DNA from: Hemerocallis citrina
Taxonomy: Eukaryota > Streptophyta > Magnoliopsida > Asparagales > Asphodelaceae
NCBI GenBank assembly: GCA_017893485.1
Contig: CM030364.1
Span: 42,402,109-42,466,108, forward strand
Direction of reading: 5' to 3'
Length of the DNA stretch: 64,000 nt
Part shown: positions 34,774 through 45,851 of the stretch, in pieces
Layout of the letters: every line of letters starts with the position of its first letter
Numbering within the stretch: the first letter of the stretch is position 1
Notes under the pieces: model-generated
What the model saw: only the letters and a program-made list of their open reading frames with translations
Told to the model about the DNA's origin: nothing
Databases searched by the model: none
Position numbers and translations under genes: made by a program

Positions 34774-36540
34774 AAACTTAGCCAGCTGCCCTCTCTGGAT
34801 GAGGGCCTCGATTTCATTCTTCAGGGCCCGACAGTCGTTGGTGTCGGCCGTGGTCTCGATGATATTGGCACCACTTTTCCTTGTCCCTCTTCTTGCCAGG
34901 GGTATTCATCTTCGGGGTAGGAGGCAGAACTCCTTCTTTCTCGACTTCCATGAGAATGGTAGAAATGTTGGCATTAAGAGGAGTAAACTTCTTAAATCTG
35001 GGAGGCAGGCGGCGCTGGCCCTCGTTGTCCTTCTGGAGCTTCTTAGCTCCCTCTTCTTCGGCTGCCTTTCTCTTGGTCCTGGAGAAAGACCCCTCAAAGG
35101 TGGGGCGATGTTCAGCTTCCTCAGCCCGGATATACTTCTCGCTTCTGAGAAGAAGGTCGGAGAAGTTTTGTGGGGGTTTCTTGCCTAGGGAGGACCGAAG
35201 GCTTGAGTTGAGGATGTTGGACTGGAAGGCTGCAACAGCGGCCGATTGGTCGAAGGAGGCAATAGACCTAGCTTTCGCAGTAAACTGCTTCACATAATCT
35301 TTCAGCTTCTCACCCTTCTTCTGATTGAGGTAGAGTAGCAAAATACTAGTCTTCTCGGTATGGCGGCTACTCACGAAGTGGGTGATGAAGAGGGTTTCAA
35401 ATTGTTCAAAGGATAATATGGAGGATAGGGCAAGACGAGAGTACCATTCTCGGGTCGGACCCTTGAGAGTAGCTGGGAAAATTTTGCACAGTAGAGCATC
35501 TGAAGCTTGGTGGATCAACATGAGGGTCTTGAAGCTCTCGATGTGGTCCACAGGATCTGACTCCCCAGAGTAAGTCTCAAACTACGGGGGCTTGAAGCCT
35601 ATTGGAATGGACGCCTCCATGATTGTTCGAGAGAAGGGAGGTCAGCTTGGACGGAGGGTCCTTCCTCTTAGCTCTTCTTCTTTATCCAGTTGACCGAGGT
35701 GCCTCTCCATCTTATGGAGGCGGCGGTAGACCGCATCGTCCCTTCGAAGGTAGCCAAGCGAGTCTCTGGACTCGTCTTCGTAAGACGGGGAGCGCGGAGT
35801 TCAGTGATGGTAACTAGGTGAATGGCGAGGACTGTGATGACGGTAGCTCGGAGCTTGAGGAGGAGTTAAGGACCGATGGCGAGGACTTTGGACCGAAGGA
35901 GTGGGGACCCTTTGAGCATTGTTGTTGTTGTTTGGTCAGAGGTTGAGGGCTTGTAAGATCGTGGCTTGGAATTGTTAGAATTCGGCTCGGGTGATAGGCC
36001 CGTTTTCATCCCTCGGGGGCTGCCGACCAGCGGGAGAGTGATGCCTTCTTCGATGGTACTCAGGGGACTCTCTCCGCCCCCTACGAGGAGGGGACCTCCT
36101 GTGGTCGCGGCGACGAGGAGATCGCTCATTTGGATGTTCCGGGCGGGAGGCTCCCTCACGGGCCTGCCTTTCATCCAAACGGTGGCGAAGGTCCTCTTCT
36201 TTCTGCCGGTTGAGGAGGGTATTGCGGAGGTCTTCGGAAGGCCGGGGGTTGTGAGATGCCATTGAATTGGTAGAAGGGTTGTGTACGGAGATGCGGTCTC
36301 GATGAGGAGGTTGCTTCTGAGGGTTGGGGCGAGAGGCCCCTGTGCCGGCATTCTGGGGCCCGAGCGGAGTCCTTTGGGATTGAAGGTTTGGAAGAGGAGG
36401 TTGGTCCTGCTGCGGGGGCAGGTCAGGTTGGGGAGGGAGTTGCCCCTGCTGCTGGATGGTTTGGAGGGGACCTCCTATTGTGGTTGAGGAGGAGTGGGTC
36501 CACGGTTGGACCCTCTGGATCTCAGTTTTCGGGGAGGCAT
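34774..36540 (-). pseudogene. gag: Tat element gag
   Basis: The start codon is at 36540 (MPPRKLRSRG). A long Pro/Arg/Gln-rich N-terminus runs to about 35700 with frameshifts and TAG stops. The Retrotrans_gag core (PF03732) follows: DALLCKIFPATLKGPTREWY, FEQFETLFITHFVSS and GEKLKDYVKQF. A zinc-knuckle-like WCQYHRDHGR lies near 34860, with a shift inside it. Gag packages RNA into virus-like particles. Codons are GC-richer than in the surrounding hAT DNA. Confidence 0.85.
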
Positions 36541-36593
36541 GGCTGGAGGTGATCTTAACCAGGGGAAGAGGAAGGATTGCTATTCGTGGTTTC

Positions 36594-36611
36594 CCACAGA
36601 CGGCGTCAATC
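36594..36611 (-). other. PBS of the Tat element
   Basis: The minus strand reads GATTGACGCCGTCTGTGG directly after the 5' LTR. It resembles the TTGGCGCCGTCTGTGG PBS described for Tat/Athila-type elements, with one mismatch. Confidence 0.7.
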
Positions 36612-37176
36612 TGTTGCCGCAAAATCTGGTGTGGGGGCAAACAGATAGAATTTGCGGATTCTTAGGAACGCTGAATAGCCAAACCTAAAACCTTTCTGCC
36701 GGAGTTTGACCGTTGACTCCCGCCGTTCACTTGCAAGAAAGTGCGATACACCAGGGTTGGTCCCGGCGACGCACCCTCCAACGCTCAAGTCAGTAATCAG
36801 AAAGATTATGAATGAGCTTTTACTAGAAAAAGAATGATTACCTATTAATGGTGGGGGTTGGGGGTATTTATAGCCGCCGTAGGGACCAATTTCGGGATGA
36901 AATCCCTAATTCCGAGTAAAAGGATAGAGCGAATCAGGGCCGTTGATTAAGTATAATCAGAAACCCTAATTTTACCCTGCTGGACCGGGTTCCTTGCGGG
37001 TTGGGACCCACACCCAGTTGAGATGGATCCGTTCGTGGGTTATTGGGCTTTTGGAGAAAAGACCCAGTACCCATTTCAGACCCGTTTGTAGGTGAAATTA
37101 CCATTTTACCCCTGAGCTTTAAGATTCGTGCCCGATTTGGACGGTTCCGATTTTAACCCTATTTTTAGCCATATCA
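36612..37176 (-). repeat. 5' LTR of the Tat element
   Basis: 565 bp, TGATATGG...GGCAACA on the minus strand, with a TATA box at 36865-36872 (minus strand CTATAAATACC). Confidence 0.93.
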
Positions 37177-37951
37177 GTTAGCCATCAAAAGCCTATTTTT
37201 TTTTTATTTCTCTCTAGCTGTGTAGTAACAACTTTCCTTCTGCTTCCGCTTTTAATTTTCAGTTATGGTTTCCCTTGCGTGTTGTCCTTCATCGCAATCT
37301 ATCTGGAGTTGACAAATTTGATATGTTCATAGTAAAAAGGTATTCTTCATCTTGTGCATTTCTTATTAGATTTTCCCCCCCTAAATTGAAAGACCGAAAC
37401 CTAAGTTTGTATATGATTTAATGGTCCTGCATAGTATCAAAGAGTTCATCCAGACTTCCAAGTGTTGGTGAGTTTAACAAACGCGTGCAACTTCTCCTTG
37501 CATTCCATGGCCAGCTCAATCGTGGTTTTTGTTTGCAAGCTTACACCAGGTAACCCATTTAAATAGAGAGTTTAATCTATTGTTAGCCTGCTTTTTCCAT
37601 ATTATATCATTTTTAAAGTTTTAAATGATTGATGACAGTCCTTATTTGATGGAAAACATGAGCATTCTGTACAATGCCTTTGGATATTATGTACAATACA
37701 GACCAATGTAAGTTCTCTTCTTATTTTAGTTACTTTTGCTATTTTCTATCACGAGTTTGTTGCATAAATTTAATCTTCACTACTATTGTTCTCTCAGAGT
37801 ATTGGAGCATATTCAAAATAATGAACATGGTAGAAAAGATATAAAGAGGAAGTTGAAGGAATGTCTCAAACTTTTCCACTGGGAACACTCATCTATTGAT
37901 ATTTTTAGAAGGACTAGGCAAAAGATGAGGAAGCTTATCAAACAGTTCAAT

Positions 37952-39093
37952 GTATGTTTTTATGCTTCAAGCTTTTCTAACTCTTGAATGCATTATGGTT
38001 TTAATCATATTTTTTTCTATTTCAGTTAAACTTAAACACTTAAGGCATGATAATGTCTGTTGTTTTTTTCCTAACTGATCATTCCAAGTTATCTATTCTT
38101 GGGCTCGTGCATGATCTGGTGCTTACAATCTGGAGTGATCTAAATATTCTTGAAAGTGTTGGGAGAAAGGTTAGTAAACAGTAATTGAATATATTATTTA
38201 TATTGCTCCATTGTAATGTGTATTTACATTCATAACACTTGTGCCCTTTATATCATGCGAACTGAAATTGGAGAGTCCATTACCATGATCTAACCACTCA
38301 TGGTAACAGGTTTTCATTAATATCCTTGTTATTCTATTTTTTTCCCATTCCTTTTTCTTGTTGTGTTTCTTTGTGTCTGCAAGCACATCCTCTCTGCTAA
38401 ATTATAATGTTCTTAACTTTTATATTTATGCATGGATTTCAATTATGTTTCAATACAAAAAATGTGAGACATGCATATGGCAGCCACTGAATCAAAACTG
38501 GCAGCGTTAGTATTTAAAGTTAAACAAGTAGGGTAGAAAAAAGAAAAATACCTATATATATCATGCTACTTCTTACAAGTGTATGCTTGTTAGTTATCAT
38601 AATAATCACAAAGTAGACATGGAAAGAGACCGAAAACTTTAAAAGATAAAAAAAGGCAAAAATAAAGAAAGAGAAATAATGGTAAGTTGTTTATTATAAT
38701 AATTTCTTTATTATTGAGGCATTGGGCCAAATTTATATACAAGTACAAATCCTACTATTTTTTTAAGAATGAAGGAAACATTTATACATTGTCATTTTAA
38801 CTTTTCTCCACTACTGCAGTTCTTCCCAAGTGCTATCTTTTTCAATGATGTCATATCGTCCTGGTGAAAAAAGTTTAGAGTCAGATTCAAACCAATGCAA
38901 AATAGACAGGTTAGTGCGTACTGTATTCATTTTTATGAGTTGTATATATTTGAAATAATTTTTCATTCACCTCTTTTGTTCTGTTGATTTCTATTTTGTG
39001 ATTATATATGAAAAAAATATCCACAATTCAGTGATATACATGTCTAAGTACCGGTTAAGAAAAATAAATAGCAAAAACAATATCTTTGATATC
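37952..39093 (+). other. Remaining hAT interior: intron-like, AT-rich sequence
   Basis: No protein is certain. Short exon-like pieces bounded by AG and GT occur at about 38030-38169 and 38821-38930 and may continue the Midasin fragment, but I cannot confirm them. The rest looks like intron. Confidence 0.4.
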
Positions 39094-39279
39094 TGAATTC
39101 GTATCCGTTATCCGGTAGACCGTATCCGATTTGCATCTGTATCCAAAAATTGCGGATACGAATATGATTTTTATTTTCCGAGTCATATCCTTATCCGTAT
39201 CCGAATCCGTCTTTGGAATGCGGATACAGATGTTGGTATAGCCAATATCCGATCCGTATCCGATCCGAAAGCATCCATA
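39094..39279 (+). repeat. Right subterminal repeats and TIR of the hAT element
   Basis: Variants of ATCCGTATCCGATCCG are densely repeated and end in CCGAAAGCATCCATA, followed by the CTTACAAT duplication. Confidence 0.85.
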
Positions 39280-39550
39280 CTTACAATATCTCAAAGCCCC
39301 ATTAGTAACTACTATGTGAAGATTACTAAGCTTGAACTGGTTGACATCCAATTCCAGATAGAATATTCACATGGTCAAATAAGCAAGCATCCCCTATTCT
39401 GGCAAGGTTGGATAGAGTAATGGTCTCATTGGATCGTGAGGCTAAATTCCCACTTATTAGTGTGAAATCACTCCCTAGACCAACCTCTGATCATGTTCAC
39501 ATCTTACTTGAGTCTGGTGAACACCACATTAATAAATTGAAGAAATTCAG
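39280..39550 (+). pseudogene. LINE ORF2 endonuclease C-terminal part
   Basis: The frame reads DRIFTWSNK, SPILARLDRVMVSLDREAKF and LPRPTSDHVHILLESGEHH. This is the conserved end of the apurinic-type endonuclease of plant L1 LINEs (FTWSN...LDR...SDH). A one-base loss sits before DRIF. The N-terminal endonuclease is missing to the left, apart from at most 30 bases between Copia A and the hAT. The sequence continues at 47995 after the solo LTR: ...KKF and then RFEKTWL. Confidence 0.75.
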
Positions 39551-41196
39551 TGTAACACCCTGAATTCCAAATACAGGTAATTCATACCACAACCAAGATC
39601 TTTACTTCAATTTTGTATAAAAATACAAGGAATTTAAAGCCTTTTCATTACAATGTTATCCTTTACAGCACACAGAGGAAATTTTCATATAAAATACAAC
39701 TTATATCATCAAAATCTTCAACCTTGCAACATCCTTCAACACCAAACGCATGCCTACACTGCTCGCTAATCCGAGTCCTGCAAAACTTAAGAACTGCGGG
39801 CACGTCAGTTGAATGCCACTGATGCAATACTATAATACAGCGATCCTCAACTTTAATAATCACAAACTTGATGCACAAAAAAAAAATGATAAAGCTAAAT
39901 AAATAAGAGATAGTGAATCTAATCTAAGTATATAAGTGGCATAAAACAAGTATTTAAGAAAGCAACAAATGCATACAATGCACACTAATGCATACATGTT
40001 CGGATTCTATGCATCCCATAATATATAGGTCTGAGGGAAAGCCCTTAACGTACTCCTCATTGTAGGGTTCCTTCCCTCATCATGCAATCCTATAACGGTG
40101 ACAAAAGACAAGGTTTAGATGTCCCACGAGTATTGGTTCCAGTCCCGGAGTACACCGTCTGACTATACAGAACCCTCATCATGCAAACATCCCGCAAGTG
40201 ACGCTTTAGCCCGGAATACTGGAGACCTGCCTCCCTTCCACCCGACTATTGATAATTCCAGAGTACACTGCCTGATCATTCATAGTCCCAAACATAATTG
40301 AGACTTGTTTCGCTCTGCACATAAATTACAGTCCCGGAGTACACCGCCCGACTGAATCTATAGTCATGGAATACACCTCTCGGCTATATAGAGCCATCCC
40401 ACTTACGTTTGCCTAAGCTTCATCACATCTTATTTTCTAGTGTCTGTCCTTAAGTTCAAACATAAATAATATCACATAGAGTTAGCTTATCCTCCTTCAG
40501 GACTCAAATTAACACACGAGAACATTAGCCCATACTAGCCACTTCTCAAACTTTCATAATCACAAACTTGCTGGTACCTTGAGTTTCGCTTAGCCTCTAG
40601 AATCTACACATTCAAAAGTTCATAAACTTACTAGGTCATCCATAGTCTCTTTTATAATCATTACAAAATTTCATTCATTCATATACTCTATTCATCTCTT
40701 ATTCATTCCATCAAACTAGTCATTCTCAAATAACTAGATTCCAAACTATTACAATAGGATTTCAAATGCCTCAATTCAATCAACATCATCTCTGTTCTAA
40801 TATTTCAAATATAATTATCAAATCTGCACTAAAATTGTTCATTCAAATCAGAAAATTTAATCCAGAACATTTGTACCAATTTCCATCAAATCTTAATTCA
40901 CCAATATACTAATATCCTTTAAAATCATTTCTATTCAAATCCATCAAATCCAATCACCAAATACGTGTTTAATCCTTTATATAAGTGGAAAAATTAACCC
41001 CAAAATGTTTGTACAAATTACCATCAAAATATTTTCTAAAAAATCCATTTATATTTTCAGTATACTCAAAAACAGTAAATACAACCCAATTGGAGCTCAC
41101 CAAGACTCAAACTTGCAATCTCAAAGGTACTCAGCCACATGCACTAACCAATACTCTAAGCCTATTTCTCTATCACCTTCTTTTCAAGGTAACAAA

Positions 41197-41199
<3 letters not shown>

Positions 41200-41277
<78 letters not shown>
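41200..41277. repeat. (AT)n microsatellite, left of MITE 1
   Basis: About 39 uninterrupted AT units directly abut the MITE terminus. Confidence 0.97.
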
Positions 41278-41282
<5 letters not shown>

Positions 41283-41411
41283 AAATGGATATGAGCAACT
41301 TGCTCATTTAGTAAATGAGCAATTGATTATGTGGTATGCATGTGATACATTGGGCAACTAACCCTTTTAAGGCTTTTCCAATCACATGTATGCCACATCA
41401 TCAATTGCTTA

Positions 41412-41580
41412 TGTTATGTTATGACCCAAATTGCTCTTAGGGCCCATTGGGCTTTGTATCTTCATATATGTAAGAAGATTAGAATCAAATAAAATTAATC
41501 AACATTTTTGCTACTCTCCTCAATAGCTGGCTGCCTCTCTTCTCCTTCTCTTCTCTTCCTCATCTTCTCAAACCCTAACA
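41412..41580 (+). repeat. 5' LTR of Copia C
   Basis: 169 bp, ends CAAACCCTAACA. Confidence 0.95.
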
Positions 41581-41583
41581 AAT

Positions 41584-41613
41584 TGGTATCAGAGCAAACA
41601 TTGGTATCAGAGC
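41584..41613 (+). other. Duplicated PBS of Copia C
   Basis: TGGTATCAGAGC occurs at 41584-41595 and again at 41602-41613 as an 18-bp direct repeat. Only the first copy is adjacent to the LTR. Confidence 0.85.
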
Positions 41614-41793
41614 TGTTGTTGCTGATTCCGGTGCTGTTGTTGCTGATTTTGGTGCTGTTGTTGCTGATTCCCTCCGCCACCATAGACCCCCAAGCCCGGA
41701 TCAAGAAGGAGAAGGTTTGATTTTGGTGATTTAAGTAATTAATTTTTGGGAAAAAAATTTGGAGTTTTGTTGAATTGGGTTCAAGAAATTTGA

Positions 41794-42363
41794 ATGGATA
41801 TGTCGGGAAAATATGATATTGAGAAGTATGATGGGAAGACGAGTTTTGCATTATGGCAAGTGCGTATGGCAGCGATTTTGTCGAGCCAAGGCGTTAAGGA
41901 TGCCATTTTTGGTCGAGAAAAGTTCATTGATGCGGTGGCGGATAAGAAATGGAGAGAGATGGATGATAAAGCGCTCTCTATTATCCAATTGTGTTTGAGC
42001 AATTCGACATTGCAAGAGGTCCTATCGGAGAAGACCGCTAAGGCTTTGTGGGAGAAATTGGAGAACATTTACATAAAGAAGTCTCTCACCAATCGACTGC
42101 GGTTGAAATTGCGCCTCTACAACCTTCGCATGGTTGAAGGTACATCAATTTCTGATCATATTACGGAGTTTGCATCTATTTTGAATGACTTAAGTAAGAT
42201 TGATGTTAAGGTAGAGGATGGGAACCAAGTCCTTTTGTTATTATGCTCATTACCCGCATCATACAAGGCTTTTAGAGACATGTTGATTTATAGTAGAGAT
42301 AAAACTTCTTTGAGGATGTTAAGAACATTTTGCAAGCCAAGTTGCACATTGATAGTGAAATGA
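41794..42363 (+). pseudogene. gag: Copia C gag
   Basis: ATG at 41794 (MDMSGKYDIEKYDGKTSF). The gag core (UBN2-type, PF14223) reads LWEKLENIYIKKSLTNRLRL, ISDHITEFASILNDL and LLLCSLPASYKAF. A frameshift near 42320 moves the C-terminal part, including the zinc knuckle, to the next frame. Confidence 0.88.
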
Positions 42364-43340
42364 CCAATAATGAGAAAGGAAGCCAAAGTGTTGGTTTGGT
42401 TGTTGATCGAGGTAGGTCATGGGACCGAAACTCGAAAGATACAAGGACCCGTTCGAAGTCTAGGCACAAGAATTTGACGTGTAACTATTGTAAGAAGAAG
42501 GGACACGTTAAGGCCGATTGTTTCAAACTCAAAAATAAACAAAAGGCGGATAGTAAAGGTTCTTCTTCGGAGGAGGCCAATGTGGCCGAATGTGACACGG
42601 TTGATACTCTTTGTGTGGTAGATACCAATGTTGATGATATACATTGTTGGGTGATGGATACGGGTGCTTCACAACACATGACTCCGAATAGAGATTGGTT
42701 TGAGACTTATGAGCCTACAGATGGTAAGGTTCTCATGGGGAACAACAATATGTGTAAGGTTGCCGAAATTGGTTCAGTGACAATTAAGTTCCATGATGGA
42801 AAGGTCCGAAGGTTGACGGGTGTGAGGCATATACCCGATTTGTCTAAGAATTTGATTTCTTTGGGGTCTCTTGAAGAAATGGGGTGTAAGTTCCAAAGTG
42901 AAGGTGGAGTCCTTAGAGTCTCTAAAGGGGCTCTCACAATCATGAAGGCGAAGAGAATTGGAACTCTTTATTTCCTACAAGGTTCCACGGTCACGGGCTC
43001 GGCTGCCATTGCACGTTCGGGTACTATGTCAGATGAGGATGCTACTAGGCTCTGGCATATGAGATTGGAGCATATGAGCGAGCGAGGAATGACCATTTTG
43101 AGGAAGAAAGGCTTGTTGTGTGGCCAATGCACGGGCAACTTGGAGTTTTGTAAGCATTGTGTATTTGGCAAGCATAAGAGGTTGAGCTTCTTCACGGCCA
43201 TTCATTCGACCAAGGGAACACTGGACTACATCCATTTGGATCTTTGGGGACCTTCTCGTGAGCCTTCCAAAGGTAATGGTTCTCGTTACATGCTTACTTT
43301 CATTGATGATTTCTCAAGAAAGGTTTGGGTTTATTTTTGA
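42330..43340 (+). pseudogene. Copia C zinc knuckle, protease and integrase N-terminus
   Basis: The zinc knuckle CNYCKKKGHVKADC is followed by the protease site CWVMDTGASQHMTPNRDW (D-T-G-A-S intact). The integrase zinc domain reads LWHMRLEHMSERGM and CKHCVFGKHKRLSF, then the core starts HLDLWGPS and FIDDFSRKVWVYF. A one-base loss in a T run at about 43337 breaks the frame. Confidence 0.9.
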
Positions 43341-44251
43341 AAGAGAAAAGTGATGTGTTTCCCACCTTCAAAGAATGGAGGTCACTTTTGAAGAACCAAA
43401 CGGGAAGGAAAGTTAAGAGGTTAAGGACCGATAACGGTTTGGAGTTTTGCAACCGTGAGTTTGATAAGTTTTGCAAGGCCGAAGGGATCATTCGGCAGAA
43501 GACGGTGGTCAACACTCCACAACAAAATGGTGCTGCAGAAAGGATGAATAGGACACTACTTGAAAGGTCTAGAAGTATGCTTTCAAATGCGGGTTTGGGT
43601 AAGGAGTTTTGGGCGGAAGCCATTAACACATCTTGCTATTTGGTAAATCGATCTCCTACCACTTCAATTGAGTTGAAGACACCCGAAGAAGTGTGGTCGG
43701 GTAAGACGGCCGATTATTCGAATTTGAGGGTGTTTGGTTGTCCCGCTTATGCACATGTGAATGAAGGAAAATTGGAGCCTAGATCGAAGAAGTGTATTTT
43801 TGTTGGGTATCCCGCAAATGTGAAGGGATATAAGTTGTGGTATCCCAAATCATCCAAGTTCCTTATTTCAAGAGATGTCATTTTCAATGAGTCGGCCATG
43901 TTGAAGGCAAATGATGTTGCACCCGAGCCGACTATTAAGAAGAATGAGACGGTTGAGAAAAAGGTGGAGTTTGAGGTGCCATTCCAAGAAGGTGATGATT
44001 TGATCTCACATGATGATGTCAATTTGGAGGAAGCCCAAGAAGAGGCACAACCATATGCATTGGCAAGGGACCGAGCTAGAAGAGAAACAAGACCACCTAT
44101 AAGGTATGGGTACTCCGACTTTGCTTATTGTTTGACAATTGCAGAGGATGTGAAGTATTGTGAGCCATCTTCCTACAAGGAAGCCATTTCTTCTAAAGAT
44201 GCGGCCAATTGGGTTGTCGCTATGAATGAAGAGTTACAATCTTTGCAATAA
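43341..44251 (+). pseudogene. Copia C integrase core and C-terminus
   Basis: It continues in another frame: LRTDNGLEFCNREFDKF (second Asp), TPQQNGAAERMNRTLLERSR (Glu) and FWAEAINTSCYLVNRSP, then the GKxxxYSNLRVFGCPAYAHV block and the acidic linker. It ends in a TAA at 44249-44251 where the downstream frame continues. Confidence 0.9.
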
Positions 44252-45716
44252 AATGAGACTTGGTCTCTTGTGAAGCCTCCGAGTGGTAAGAGGATTGTGG
44301 GTTACAAGTGGGTGTTTAAGAGGAAGATTGATGGCTCAAATCCCGCGGATTTTCGATACAAGGTAAGGCTAGTGTCTAAAGGGTATAGTCAAGTCCATGG
44401 TGTGGACTTCAATGATGTGTTCTCTCCTGTAGTTAAGCACACCTCCATTCGAGTTTTGCTCTCTTTGGTGGCAATGAAGGATTTGGAATTGGAGCAAATG
44501 GATGTGAAAATTGCCTTCTTGCATGGTGATTTGGAGGAGTAAATTTACATGAGCCAACCGGAGGGTTTTGAGGGTGCGAGAAAGAAGGACCGTGTGTCTT
44601 TTGAAGAAGTCCCTTTATGGCCTTAAGCAATCACTGCGGCAATGGTATAAGAAGTTTGACTCATTCATGGTGAGTATTAATTTCCATCGTTCCAATTATG
44701 ATAGTTGTATTTATTTCAAGAAGTTGGATGGTGGGGATTTCATTTACTTGTTGCTCTATGTGGATGATATGTTGATTGCATCCTCAAACTTGAAAGAAGT
44801 TAGGAGGTTGAAAGAGCAACTAAGTTCGGCATTTGAGATGAAAGATTTGGGGGCCGCCAAAAGGATTCTCGGGGTGGAGATCACAAGGGATAGGTCCAAA
44901 AGAAAGTTGTTTCTTTCTCAAAAGAGTTTTGCCGAGAAAGTGCTACACCGTTTTGGCATGGAGAAAGCAAAAGTTGTTTCAACACCTCTTGCGGCGCATT
45001 TCAAGCTTTTGGCCGCTTTAAGCCCAAAATCCGATGATGAGAAGAAATATACGGAAAAGGTTCCATATTCGAGTGTGGTCGGGGGTCTCATGTACTTGAT
45101 GGTGTGTACTCGGCCCGACATTGCTCAAGCCGTTAGTGTAGTAAGTAGATATCTCTCTTGTCCGGGGAAAGGGCATTGGGAAGTGGTGAAGTGGATCTTC
45201 CGCTATTTGAGAGGTACTATTGATGCTCGTTTGGAGTTTGGTAATGGCAAGAAACTAACGGGTTATGTGGATGCGGATTTTGCGGGTGATTTGGACAAGA
45301 GGCGTTCTTTGATGGGTTATGTTTTTACCCTTGGAGATTGTGCAATTAGATGGAAGTCTACACTTCAAGCCACCGTTGCACTCTCAAGTACCGAGGCCGA
45401 ATATATGGCAATTACTGAGGCTATTAAGGAGGCTATTTGGCTCAAGGCATTTGTTGGTGAGATGTCTTCACTCGAGGGTCCTATTACGGTGTTTTGTGAC
45501 AACCAAAGCGCGATTCATTTGGCCAAGGACCGCATGTACCATGAGAAGACGAAGCACATTGACATTTGATACCATTTTGTTCGAGATGTTATCTCGGAAG
45601 GCAAGGTTGCTGTGAAGAAGATTGGTACAGAATGGAATCCGGCCGATATGTTCACAAAGCCTCTTCCAATTGCAAAGTTCAAGCTTTGTTCAAGTTTGAT
45701 GTTGGTTTGTTTCTAG
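44252..45716 (+). pseudogene. Copia C reverse transcriptase and RNase H
   Basis: RT begins VGYKWVFKRKIDGS and has VDFNDVFSPVVKHTSIRVLL and MDVKIAFLHGDL, then a TAA (44540) and a frameshift. It continues with YGLKQSLRQWYKKFDSF, LLLYVDDMLIASS (catalytic) and MKDLGAAKRILGVEITRD. RNase H: GYVDADFAGDLDKRRSL, VALSSTEAEYMAITEAIKE and VFCDNQSAIHLAKD. A TGA at 45567 replaces Arg in the HIDI-RYHF segment; the frame then runs to TAG at about 45714. Confidence 0.92.
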
Positions 45717-45851
45717 CTAGTTTGAGCTAGTTTTGTTTCTAGCATATTGCTAGTATATCTTTATGTTTACCTTTGTTTAGGTTATGTTTGCTTTATGCAT
45801 TTGCTTTATATTTTAGTTTGTTTTAGATGCAATTTGGTTCAAGGTGGAGAT

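Larger units (their letters stand above)
23758..37176 (-). mobile_element. Tat-lineage Ty3/gypsy element with antisense genes and tandem repeats
   Basis: Both LTRs are 565 bp (36612-37176 is 5', 23758-24322 is 3' in sense of the element) and are flanked by GTTAG (23753-23757, 37177-37181). On the minus strand come the PBS, gag, protease, RT, RNase H, a second RNase H and integrase. Between pol and the 3' LTR lie 6 kb holding plus-strand exons and tandem arrays. The PR motif VDNGSSVN, the second (archaeal-like) RNase H and antisense extra ORFs are known features of the plant Tat/Retand/Ogre group. By eye about 18 of the first 185 LTR positions differ between copies, mostly transitions, so the insertion is old. 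Confidence 0.92.
23635..37951 (+). pseudogene. Captured Midasin (AAA ATPase MDN1/REA1) gene fragment, five exons
   Basis: Five exons with GT-AG introns join in one frame: 23635-23737 (LELECWPYLPDEVQEKY), 37263-37339 (LWFPLRVVLHRNLSGVDKF), 37435-37549 (IKEFIQTS, one extra A, then SVGEFNKRVQLLLAFHGQ), 37639-37707 (ILYNAFGYYVQY) and 37798-37951 (VLEHIQNNEHGRK, RTRQKMRKLIKQF). The pattern matches, from memory, the region of plant Midasin between its ATPase ring and the acidic tail; Midasin removes assembly factors from pre-60S ribosomes. Upstream 23341-23480 and downstream 38030-38180 and 38821-38935 may hold further exons. The introns are retained, so capture was from DNA. The fragment lies inside the hAT element; the Tat Gypsy sits in its first intron. 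The frameshift at about 37460 disables it. Confidence 0.75.
15458..39279 (+). mobile_element. hAT transposon with captured Midasin exons and two nested retrotransposons
   Basis: The left end is TAGGGTTGCTCTCGG; the right end, reverse-complemented, is TATGGATGCTTTCGG (12 of 15 match). Both sides are flanked by the perfect 8-bp duplication CTTACAAT (15450-15457 and 39280-39287), the hAT hallmark. Both ends carry arrays of a GGATNCGGAT-like subterminal motif. Inside lie a BED/hAT transposase pseudogene and a multi-exon Midasin fragment. Copia B and a Tat-lineage Gypsy are nested in it. Removing them leaves about 5.9 kb. The outer flank on the right is LINE endonuclease sequence. Confidence 0.9.

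Noticed and set aside
34881..35297. 138-codon plus-strand frame in the Tat gag region
   Set aside because: Antisense shadow of gag, with no domain character; unlike 26649-28808 it lacks splice structure and a family pattern.
41005..41283. Open frames ending in long Tyr-Ile runs
   Set aside because: They are translations of the (AT)n microsatellite; the same applies to 40985-41278 and 46010-46219.
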